Source of the DNA: SIG603 sp964369415
GTDB lineage: Bacteria > Bacillota > Clostridia > Oscillospirales > Acutalibacteraceae
Length of the DNA stretch: 64,000 nucleotides
Assembly (NCBI GenBank): GCA_964369415.1
Contig: CAYJFP010000006.1
Coordinates: 38,600-102,599, forward strand
Reading direction: 5' to 3'
The notes under the pieces were generated by a model. The model was not told the DNA's origin. It did not search any database and saw nothing but the letters and a program-made list of their open reading frames with translations. Of this stretch, positions 50,977 through 58,759 are shown piece after piece; the stretch's first letter is position 1, and the number at the start of each line of letters is the position of its first letter. The position numbers and the translations under genes were made by a program.

Positions 50977-51563
50977 ATTTAGATTATGAAAACAGTTTAC
51001 CTTATGACTTGATATGTGGAATAGATGAAGCTGGAAGAGGGCCACTTGCGGGTGAAGTGTATGCGGCGGCGGTTGTATTGCCAAAAGGTCTTGAAATTGA
51101 GGGGCTTAATGACTCGAAGAAGCTAAGTGAAAAAAAGAGAGAACTACTTTTTGATATAATAATTAAAGAAGCGATTAGCTATTCTATCACAAATGTAAAC
51201 GCTGATATGATTGATGAAATCAATATTTTAAATGCGACAATGCTTGCTATGAAAAACGCATGTGAAATGGTAGAGTGTGACTATGCACTTATCGATGGGA
51301 ACCGTATGCCTAGTGGACTTAAAGTGCCTGCTGAAACCATAGTTAAAGGCGACTCGAAATGTGCGTGTATTGCGGCAGCGTCTATACTTGCTAAAGTAAG
51401 CAGAGACAGAAAAATGCTCGAATACGACGAAAAGTTTCCAGAATATTTCTTTGCTAAGCACAAAGGTTACGGAACAAAAGTACATGTAGAAGCACTTTTA
51501 AAGCACGGCCCTTGTGAAATTCATAGAAAAAGCTTTTTAAAGAAAATACTGAAAGATGTGTGA
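50973..51563 (+). CDS. rnhB: Ribonuclease HII
   Basis: A 196-residue RNase H fold enzyme with the active-site start CGIDEAGRGPLAGEVYAAAV (Asp-Glu), the LNDSKKLSEKKRE segment and the ALIDGN and AAASILAKVSRD motifs. It removes ribonucleotides embedded in DNA. The start ATG overlaps the rbgA stop (ATGA), and the C-terminus HGPCEIHRKSF matches the family. Confidence 0.97.
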   Translation: MNLDYENSLPYDLICGIDEAGRGPLAGEVYAAAVVLPKGLEIEGLNDSKKLSEKKRELLFDIIIKEAISYSITNVNADMIDEINILNATMLAMKNACEMVECDYALIDGNRMPSGLKVPAETIVKGDSKCACIAAASILAKVSRDRKMLEYDEKFPEYFFAKHKGYGTKVHVEALLKHGPCEIHRKSFLKKILKDV

Positions 51564-51925
51564 TAATGGATAATTCTACAGGTGTTATCGGCGAAGATTT
51601 TACCGCTAAGTATCTTAAAAAACATGGTTACAAAATTGTAAATAGGAATTTTAAAACTAAATATGGAGAAATTGACATAATAGCAACAAAGGATGAATAT
51701 ATTGTTTTTGTGGAAGTAAAAACAAGGGATAAAAACTATCTGTATTCACCGGTAGAAGCAGTAAATTACTATAAGCGAAAAAAGATAATTACTACTGCGT
51801 CTATATATTTGCAAGAATCAGTGTCCGAATTGCAACCGAGATTTGATATTAGCTCGGTAATAACAGATAGAAAAAAACCCATTTCCATTGAATATTTAGA
51901 AAATGCATTTTGGGCGGATGAATGA
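51560..51925 (+). CDS. yraN: UPF0102 protein YraN (predicted endonuclease)
   Basis: A 121-residue restriction-endonuclease-like protein: GVIGEDFTAKYLKKHGYKIVNRNFKTKYGEIDIIA, then FVEVKTRDKN, the D...ExK active-site pattern. Family function is unknown. The GTG at 51560 overlaps the rnhB stop by 4 bp (GTGA); the ATG at 51566 is an equally possible start. It usually follows rnhB, as here. Confidence 0.93.
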   Translation: MIMDNSTGVIGEDFTAKYLKKHGYKIVNRNFKTKYGEIDIIATKDEYIVFVEVKTRDKNYLYSPVEAVNYYKRKKIITTASIYLQESVSELQPRFDISSVITDRKKPISIEYLENAFWADE

Positions 51926-51955
51926 TATGCTTTTATATTTTGGAGGTTTCTTTAT

Positions 51956-52861
51956 ATGCGATATTTTGATTTACACTGCGATACATTATTAAGGATGAAA
52001 AAAGAAAAAAGACGATTTTATGACAATAATTTTGAGGTTGATTTAAACAAAGCTAAATATTTAGATACATATATTCAGTGCGCTGCAAGTTTTATATCAG
52101 ATGATATAAAAAGTGATGGCGCAATGTCTTATTTTAAGGGGATTTTTAAGTGTTTAGATGACAATTTAACAGCCAAGAGTATTGATGACATCAAAAATGT
52201 TCATGAAAATGGTGGGGTTGTTATTATACCGACTGTTGAAAATGGTATAGTTTTAGAAGGTGACCTAAATAATATATCTGAATTAGAAAAGATGAGTATA
52301 AAAATTTTGACAATAACATGGAATGCAGACAATCAAATTGGTTCGGGTATTTTAGGTTCTGATAAAGGAATAACTGACTTTGGAAAGGAAGTAGTAAAAA
52401 AATTAAACGAAAGAAGTATAATAATTGATATTTCTCACTCAAGTGTTAAACTTTTTTGGGATGTTTTAGATTTAAGTGAAAAAGCAGTGGTAGCCTCACA
52501 TTCAAATTCAAAGAAAATTTGTTCAAATAAGAGAAATCTTGACGACGAGCAAATTAAAGCACTTATTAAAACTAACTCACTTATTGGCCTGAATTTTAAC
52601 ACTTATTTTTTAAATGATGACGATCAAAAGGCATCGATTAAGGATATCGTTAGTCATGCGGACCACATGCTATCACTTGGTGCAGAAAATGTTTTGGCTA
52701 TGGGGAGCGACTTTGATGGAGCAGTGATGCCAAAAGATATTTTAGGTATTGAGTCGATAGGTGAGATTTACAATGAATTTTTAAAGTGTAATTACAATGA
52801 ATCTATGATTGATAAAATATTCTATTTAAATTCGTACAATTTTTTTACAAAATATTACTAA
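51956..52861 (+). CDS. M19 family membrane-type dipeptidase
   Basis: A 301-residue peptidase of the renal dipeptidase family (M19). The HxD zinc motif is at residues 7-9 (DLHCDT), the bridging Glu is in TVENG, and the SHSN and AMGSDFDGA motifs hold further ligands. Such enzymes cleave dipeptides, some with D-residues at the C-terminal side. It has a good TGGAGG ribosome binding site and is followed by a small terminator, so it is the end of the rplS-cluster transcript or its own gene. Confidence 0.92.
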   Translation: MRYFDLHCDTLLRMKKEKRRFYDNNFEVDLNKAKYLDTYIQCAASFISDDIKSDGAMSYFKGIFKCLDDNLTAKSIDDIKNVHENGGVVIIPTVENGIVLEGDLNNISELEKMSIKILTITWNADNQIGSGILGSDKGITDFGKEVVKKLNERSIIIDISHSSVKLFWDVLDLSEKAVVASHSNSKKICSNKRNLDDEQIKALIKTNSLIGLNFNTYFLNDDDQKASIKDIVSHADHMLSLGAENVLAMGSDFDGAVMPKDILGIESIGEIYNEFLKCNYNESMIDKIFYLNSYNFFTKYY

Positions 52862-52865
52862 TTCC

Positions 52866-52892
52866 AAATGGTGCTGTTTTCAGCACCATTTT
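52866..52892 (+). terminator. Short terminator hairpin after the M19 dipeptidase
   Basis: AAATGGTGCTG (52866-52876) pairs perfectly with CAGCACCATTT (52881-52891) over a TTTT loop; the T-run after it is weak. Confidence 0.7.
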
Positions 52893-52978
52893 AAATTGAA
52901 GAATAAACTAGAATCTTATTATAGATAAGAAATTTGATAATTAATATTTAAATATGGTTCATTTAAAGCTAATTCTAC

Positions 52979-53007
52979 TTTACACAAAGCACAATATGTA
53001 GTATAAT
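52979..53007 (+). promoter_or_regulatory. Sigma-A promoter of thrC
   Basis: TTTACA (52979-52984), a 17-bp spacer and TATAAT (53002-53007). Confidence 0.75.
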
Positions 53008-53037
53008 AAAGCGGTTAATATAAAAGGAGGAATAATC

Positions 53038-54519
53038 TTGAATTACAAAAGTACAAGAAATTCTGAAATAAGGTATACAGCATCACAAGTTATTGCAAGA
53101 GGTATATCAGAAGAAGGCGGACTTTTTGTCCCAGAAAACATTCCATTTATTGGAAATGAACTTAAGAATTTAATTGGTTTAGACTACAAACAAAGGGCAG
53201 AGTTTATCTTTAAACTTTTTCTTACTGATTTTTCCGATGAGGAAATTAAAGACTGTGTTGAAAAAGCATACGACTATAAAAAGTTTGATAACGACACACC
53301 TGCCAAATTAAAAGAGATTAACGATGATTTTGCAATGCTTGAATTATGGCATGGTCCGACTTGTGCATTTAAAGATATGGCACTTCAAATACTTCCACAT
53401 TTGCTGTCATATTCTCTGAAAAAATGTGAAGACGGCAAAGTAGCAGTGATATTGGTTGCAACATCAGGTGATACAGGAAAAGCCGCTTTAGAAGGATTTA
53501 AAGATGTTGAAAACACTAAAATAATGGTTTTTTATCCTGAAAATGGCGTTAGTCCAATGCAATTAAAACAAATGAACACACAGGAAGGCTCAAATTTAAC
53601 TGTTTGTGCAATTCAGGGTAATTTTGATGATTGTCAGACTCAAGTTAAAAAAATATTTACAGATAAAGAAATTCAAAATATTTTAGCAGAAAAAAATATG
53701 GTTTTTTCAAGTGCTAACTCGATAAACTGGGGCAGACTTCTACCTCAAATCGTGTACTATTTCTCGGCTTATCTTGACATGGTCTCTATGAATAGAATTA
53801 AGCTTGGTGAAGAGATGAACGTAGTTGTTCCAACTGGTAATTTTGGAAATATCCTTGCAGCTTACTATGCAAAACAAATGGGTGTACCTATTAAAAAGCT
53901 TATTTGTGCCTCTAATTCTAATAATGTCTTAACAGATTTTATTAATTCGGGAACTTATGATAAAGGCAGAAATTTTTATACTACAATTTCGCCATCTATG
54001 GATATTCTCGTTTCAAGTAATCTTGAAAGACTTCTTTACAGCCTTACAGGGGAAAATAGTGAAAAACTTCTTCAATGGATGAATTCACTTGAAAATAGTG
54101 GTTCTTATACTGTGGACAATGAAACTATAAGTAGTATTAAAGAGCTGTTCTATGGTGCTTGCTGTAACGACGAAGAAACTCTTACTACTATTACTGATTT
54201 ATTCAAAGAGAATGGATATCTTCTTGATACTCATACTGCTGTAGCTGTAAAAGCTTTCAAAGAGTATAAAGAAACGTCGAATGATGAAACACAAACAGTT
54301 ATTGTTTCAACTGCTAGTCCTTATAAGTTTTCTACAGAGGTTTTAAAAGCTGTGACAAAAGATATTCCAGCTAATGATTTTGAAGCAGTAGAAATGCTCC
54401 AAAAAATTAGTAATTTCAAAGTACCAGCTCAAATAAGTGAACTAAAAGATAAAAAAGTTATATTTAACAATAGAGCAGAAAAAGATACAATTTCAAAATT
54501 TGTAATTGATAATTTATAA
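53038..54519 (+). CDS. thrC: Threonine synthase
   Basis: A 493-residue PLP enzyme of the longer threonine synthase class. It has YTASQVIARGISEEGGLFVPE at the N-terminus, the PLP lysine in GPTCAFKDMALQ (about residue 112), and the phosphate loop ATSGDTGKAALEGF. It converts O-phosphohomoserine to threonine. The start is TTG at 53038 behind AAAGGAGGA. The other threonine genes (hom, thrB) are not in the window. Confidence 0.95.
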   Translation: MNYKSTRNSEIRYTASQVIARGISEEGGLFVPENIPFIGNELKNLIGLDYKQRAEFIFKLFLTDFSDEEIKDCVEKAYDYKKFDNDTPAKLKEINDDFAMLELWHGPTCAFKDMALQILPHLLSYSLKKCEDGKVAVILVATSGDTGKAALEGFKDVENTKIMVFYPENGVSPMQLKQMNTQEGSNLTVCAIQGNFDDCQTQVKKIFTDKEIQNILAEKNMVFSSANSINWGRLLPQIVYYFSAYLDMVSMNRIKLGEEMNVVVPTGNFGNILAAYYAKQMGVPIKKLICASNSNNVLTDFINSGTYDKGRNFYTTISPSMDILVSSNLERLLYSLTGENSEKLLQWMNSLENSGSYTVDNETISSIKELFYGACCNDEETLTTITDLFKENGYLLDTHTAVAVKAFKEYKETSNDETQTVIVSTASPYKFSTEVLKAVTKDIPANDFEAVEMLQKISNFKVPAQISELKDKKVIFNNRAEKDTISKFVIDNL

Positions 54520-54538
54520 TTTAAAGGAAGTTTTTTTA

Positions 54539-55231
54539 ATGGCACTGTTTGGCATTGCAGATTTACATCTATCACTGAGTGCAAAAAAACCTATGGATAT
54601 ATTTACAGGCTGGCAAAACTATGTGGAAAAGATATCTCAAAACTGGCGAAAGATTGTCAGTGAAAATGACACTGTAGTTTTAGCTGGTGATATTTCATGG
54701 GCGATGAAACTTGAAGAGACGTATGAAGATTTTAAGTTTATTCATGAATTACCAGGAAACAAGCTAATAATCAAGGGCAATCATGATTATTGGTGGACAA
54801 CAAAAAATAAGATGGATAATTATTTAAGGGAAAATGGATTTTCTGATATTAAAATTCTTCACAATAACGCTTTTGCAGTGGATAATATCGCCGTTTGTGG
54901 CACTAGAGGTTGGATGTACAATTCAGAAACAGATGAAGACTTAAAAATTATAAATAGAGAAGCAGGAAGACTTAGAAGCTCAATCAGTGAAGCTCTAAAA
55001 ATGGGGAAAGAACCTGTGGTTTTTCTTCATTATCCGCCAGTTTACGACAATTTTGTCAGCCAGCAAATTATGGATGTTTTAAAAGAATTTGATATAAAGT
55101 CTTGCTTTTTTGGCCATATTCATGGTGCAGCTGCTTCAAAAAAGCTGGTTCTAGGAGAGTTTGATGGTATAAAAATGAATCTTATTGCCTGCGATTTCCT
55201 TAAATTTACCCCTTTATTGGTAGTAAATTAG
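54539..55231 (+). CDS. Calcineurin-like metallophosphoesterase
   Basis: A 230-residue metallophosphoesterase with all core motifs: ADLHLS, VLAGDISWA, KGNHDYWW, FLHYPP, and the terminal GHIHGAA. The family hydrolyses phosphodi- or monoesters; this subgroup (YkuE/YpbG-like in Firmicutes) has no assigned substrate. The ATG at 54539 follows AAAGGAAG; the in-frame ATG at 54506 lies inside thrC. Confidence 0.9.
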   Translation: MALFGIADLHLSLSAKKPMDIFTGWQNYVEKISQNWRKIVSENDTVVLAGDISWAMKLEETYEDFKFIHELPGNKLIIKGNHDYWWTTKNKMDNYLRENGFSDIKILHNNAFAVDNIAVCGTRGWMYNSETDEDLKIINREAGRLRSSISEALKMGKEPVVFLHYPPVYDNFVSQQIMDVLKEFDIKSCFFGHIHGAAASKKLVLGEFDGIKMNLIACDFLKFTPLLVVN

Positions 55232-55269
55232 AATAATTTGTAAATTTTATAAAATAATAAATAAACTTG

Positions 55270-55298
55270 TGGAAACGCCGTAATCTTTGTGATATAAT
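55270..55298 (+). promoter_or_regulatory. Extended -10 promoter of tig
   Basis: TGATATAAT (55290-55298) is a full extended -10. The -35 at the 17-bp distance is poor (TGGAAA, 55270-55275); TTGTGG lies 3 bp further upstream. Confidence 0.6.
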
Positions 55299-55333
55299 GT
55301 TACGGATAATCACAGACCGAAAGGAATTTTAAA

Positions 55334-56623
55334 ATGAAACTATTAAACAAAGAAAATGTAGAAATCAATAAATACAAATTGGAGATTGAAGTTTCTCCTG
55401 AGGCTTTTGACGCAGCTGTTGAAGAAGCTTATAAAAAAGAAGGCAAAAAAATGAGCGTTCAAGGATTTAGAAAAGGTAAAGCACCTAGAAAATTCATTGA
55501 AAAAGTATATGGCGAGACTGTTTTTTATGATGCAGCTATAGATTCAATCTATAGACCTACAGTTATGGAAGCTGTTGATGCTTCAGAATTAGAAGTTGTA
55601 AGCATTGGACAAATGGATATTAAAGAAGTTGGAAAAGAGAAAGGTTTACTGTTTACTCTTGAAGTAATCACAAAGCCTGAAGTGAAAATCGAAAACTACA
55701 AAGGCATTGAAGTAGAAGCTAAATCTGCTGTAGTAACAGACGAAGAAGTTGAAGATGAAATCGGCAGAGTAAGAGATAGAAACGCTAGAATAGTTTCTGT
55801 TGAAGATGCTGCAGCTAAAAAAGGTGACATAGCTGTTATTGACTACGAAGGTTTTGTTGATGAAGTTGCATTTGCAGGCGGAAAAGGCGAAGGACATGAA
55901 TTAACACTAGGTTCAGGACAATTTATTCCTGGATTTGAAGAGCAAGTTGAAGGACATAATGTGGGCGAAGAGTTTGACGTTACTGTTAAATTCCCAGAAG
56001 AGTATCATGCTGAAGACCTAAAAGGTAAAGAAGCTGTATTTAAAGTGAAAATTAACGAAATCAAAACTAAAGAGCTTCCTGAAGCAGACGACGAATTTGC
56101 TAAAGATGTAAGCGAATTTGATACATTAGCTGAATACAAAGCAGACATCAAAGCAAAATTTGAAGAGAGAAACAAAAAAGCTGCTGATGCTGAAGTTGAT
56201 AGAAAATTAATGGATGCTGTAGCTGAAAAATTAGAGGCTGTTATTCCAAATGAGATGATTGAAAATGAAATTAATGAGTCATTAAATCAATTTGCATATC
56301 GTCTACAATCACAAGGTCTTGACATTCAAACTTACCTAAAATACACAGGTCAAAATCCTGAAAGCATGAGAGAGCAGTTCAAAGGACAAGCTGAGATGAG
56401 CGTAAAAGTAAGACTAGCTCTTGAAGAGATTGTAAAAATGGAAAACATAGAAGTAAGCGAAGACGAAATGAACGAAGAGTTTGAAAAACTATCAAAGGCT
56501 TACAATATGCCACTTGAAAACGTTAAAAACGTAGTTCGTGAAGCTGATTTAAAAACAGATGTTGCTATCCAAAAAGCTGTTACACTTATCAAAGATAACG
56601 CAGTTATTAAAGAAGTGGAATAA
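55334..56623 (+). CDS. tig: Trigger factor (ribosome-associated chaperone and prolyl isomerase)
   Basis: A 429-residue trigger factor. The N-terminal ribosome-binding domain holds the signature GFRKGKAPRKF. The FKBP-type isomerase domain (about residues 155-245) has GDIAVIDYEGFVDEVAFAGG and FIPGFEEQVEGHNVGEEF. A long helical C-terminal chaperone domain follows. It catches nascent chains at the ribosome exit. It heads the conserved tig-clpP-clpX-lon-engB cluster. Confidence 0.97.
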   Translation: MKLLNKENVEINKYKLEIEVSPEAFDAAVEEAYKKEGKKMSVQGFRKGKAPRKFIEKVYGETVFYDAAIDSIYRPTVMEAVDASELEVVSIGQMDIKEVGKEKGLLFTLEVITKPEVKIENYKGIEVEAKSAVVTDEEVEDEIGRVRDRNARIVSVEDAAAKKGDIAVIDYEGFVDEVAFAGGKGEGHELTLGSGQFIPGFEEQVEGHNVGEEFDVTVKFPEEYHAEDLKGKEAVFKVKINEIKTKELPEADDEFAKDVSEFDTLAEYKADIKAKFEERNKKAADAEVDRKLMDAVAEKLEAVIPNEMIENEINESLNQFAYRLQSQGLDIQTYLKYTGQNPESMREQFKGQAEMSVKVRLALEEIVKMENIEVSEDEMNEEFEKLSKAYNMPLENVKNVVREADLKTDVAIQKAVTLIKDNAVIKEVE

Positions 56624-56733
56624 TCCAAACTTAAATAATATATAATAGCAAGAGACTATTTATTTAAATTGTACTTAACATCGTGTATGTAATTAAAAAA
56701 GTTGGCGATGTTATAAATGGAAGGAGAAATATT

Positions 56734-57315
56734 ATGAGTTTAGTACCATACGTCATAGAGCAAACAAGCAGAGGCGAAAGATCATACGATATTTTTTCAA
56801 GACTACTTAATGATAGGATAATAATGCTTAATGAAGAGGTAAATGACACTTCAGCCGGTTTGATAGTGGCTCAGCTTCTATATCTTGAGGGGCAAGATCC
56901 AGATAAGGATATTTGTCTTTATATCAATAGTCCTGGTGGTTCAATCACTGCTGGAATGGCTATTTACGATACTATGCAGTACATCAAGTGTGATGTTTCT
57001 ACTATATGTATCGGAATGGCAGCTAGCATGGGCGCATTTTTGCTTGCAGCAGGAACTAAAGGTAAGAGATTTGCTCTTCCAAACAGCGAAATTATGATTC
57101 ATCAACCAAGTGGTGGTGCAAGAGGTCAGGCGACTGACATTCAAATTCAAGCTGAGAGAATAATTGCTATGAAGAAAAAATTAAATACTATTCTTTCAGA
57201 AAAAACAGGTCAAACCTTTGAAACTATAGCTAATGATACAGAAAGAGACAACTTCATGACAGCCGATGAGGCGATGAATTATGGTCTTATTGATAAAGTT
57301 ATAGAGAAAAGATAA
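56734..57315 (+). CDS. clpP: ATP-dependent Clp protease proteolytic subunit
   Basis: A 193-residue ClpP with the catalytic triad Ser98 (GMAASMGAF), His123 (MIHQP) and Asp172. The ATG at 56734 lies behind GGAAGGAG and gives the normal N-terminus SLVPYVIEQTSRGERSYDIFSRLL; an in-frame start at 56683 would add residues not seen in the family. It forms the tetradecameric chamber served by ClpX, the next gene. No CtsR-type operator is seen. Confidence 0.98.
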   Translation: MSLVPYVIEQTSRGERSYDIFSRLLNDRIIMLNEEVNDTSAGLIVAQLLYLEGQDPDKDICLYINSPGGSITAGMAIYDTMQYIKCDVSTICIGMAASMGAFLLAAGTKGKRFALPNSEIMIHQPSGGARGQATDIQIQAERIIAMKKKLNTILSEKTGQTFETIANDTERDNFMTADEAMNYGLIDKVIEKR

Positions 57316-57328
57316 TTATAGGTGAATT

Positions 57329-58669
57329 ATGGACAATGAATATGGCAACAATAATGTGTTTTGTTCATTCTGTGGGAAACCGCAGACTATGGCAAACAAA
57401 ATAATTGCGGGCAAATCAGGATATATCTGCGATGCTTGTATAGTGCTTTGCCAAGAACTTCTTGATGAAGAGGGTATTGAAGTTACAGAAGACGGTCTAC
57501 CTTCAAAAAAAGGGAGTTTAAAAAAGAAAGAAAAAGAGAGTGAGTTTAAAACGCTCTTAAAGCCACATGAAATAAAGGAAAGGCTTGATGAATATGTAAT
57601 CGGACAGGATGATGCTAAAATGTCATTATCCGTAGCGGTATATAATCATTATAAAAGAATTGCCTTTGGCAGTGGTGATGTTGAAATCAGTAAGAGTAAT
57701 GTACTTTTACTTGGTTCTACTGGTGTGGGTAAAACTTATCTTGCACAAACGCTTGCTAAAATTTTAGATGTTCCGTTTGCTATTGCAGATGCGACTACTT
57801 TAACAGAAGCAGGTTATGTTGGTGATGACGTTGAAAATATTCTTTTAAGGCTTATTCAATCGGCAGATTACGACTTAGATAAAGCCGAAAGAGGAATTAT
57901 CTACGTTGATGAAATTGACAAAATTTCAAGAAAATCCGAGAATACATCGATAACTAGAGATGTAAGCGGTGAAGGCGTTCAACAAGCACTTTTAAAAATT
58001 CTTGAGGGAACGGATGCATCTGTTCCGGCTAAAGGCGGAAGAAAACACCCGCAACAAGACAACATCTTAATTAACACTTCAAATATTCTATTTATTTGTG
58101 GTGGTGCTTTTGATGGCTTAAATAAAATAATAGAGAAGCGTTCTGCTTCACTTACCTTAGGGTTTACAGGTTCTGTAAATGAGAGAATAGCTGCAAAAGA
58201 GAAGAATCTTTTAAATGAAGTTACTCCTCATGATTTAGTAAAATACGGAATAATTCCTGAGCTTGTAGGTAGATTACCTGTTCTTACAACATTGCAAGAA
58301 CTTGATGAAGCGGCACTTGTTAGAATACTAAAAGAGCCGAAAAATTCACTGCTTAAACAGTATCAAAAGTTATTTGAGCTTGATACTGTTGACTTAGAAT
58401 TCAGTGATGAAGCCCTTAATGCGATAGCTAAGAAAACTCTTGAAAGAAAAACTGGAGCTAGAGGACTTAGGTCTATTTTAGAAGAAATTTTGACTAAATT
58501 GATGTTCGAAATTCCAAAAGATCACACAATAGAGAAGGTAGTTATTACCGATGAAACAGTTAATACAAATTCTGAACCGACAATAATCAGAAATGATGAA
58601 AGACTGCCGGTTAAAATTCAAATTGCAGCTAAATTACCGCGAAAAACAAGAAGGAATACTGCATCTTAA
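57329..58669 (+). CDS. clpX: ATP-dependent Clp protease ATP-binding subunit ClpX
   Basis: A 446-residue AAA+ unfoldase. The N-terminal zinc finger is CSFCGKPQ...CDAC (about residues 12-37). Walker A is GSTGVGKTY, Walker B IIYVDEIDKI. The ClpP-docking loop here is LGFTG in the position of the common IGFG/IGL. It unfolds substrates and feeds ClpP, encoded 13 bp upstream. It is followed by a terminator, so lon is probably transcribed separately. Confidence 0.98.
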   Translation: MDNEYGNNNVFCSFCGKPQTMANKIIAGKSGYICDACIVLCQELLDEEGIEVTEDGLPSKKGSLKKKEKESEFKTLLKPHEIKERLDEYVIGQDDAKMSLSVAVYNHYKRIAFGSGDVEISKSNVLLLGSTGVGKTYLAQTLAKILDVPFAIADATTLTEAGYVGDDVENILLRLIQSADYDLDKAERGIIYVDEIDKISRKSENTSITRDVSGEGVQQALLKILEGTDASVPAKGGRKHPQQDNILINTSNILFICGGAFDGLNKIIEKRSASLTLGFTGSVNERIAAKEKNLLNEVTPHDLVKYGIIPELVGRLPVLTTLQELDEAALVRILKEPKNSLLKQYQKLFELDTVDLEFSDEALNAIAKKTLERKTGARGLRSILEEILTKLMFEIPKDHTIEKVVITDETVNTNSEPTIIRNDERLPVKIQIAAKLPRKTRRNTAS

Positions 58670-58677
58670 AAATTGAA

Positions 58678-58719
58678 ACGGGGATGTGGCTTTTGCTACA
58701 ATCCCCGTGTTCCTTTTTT
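58678..58719 (+). terminator. Intrinsic terminator after clpX
   Basis: ACGGGGATGTGGC (58678-58690) pairs with GCTACAATCCCCGT (58695-58708) with a 1-nt bulge and one G-T pair over a TTTT loop, then a T-run. Confidence 0.9.
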
Positions 58720-58759
58720 CTGAATTACAATAAAAGGAGGCATAAGGCATAATAATATA

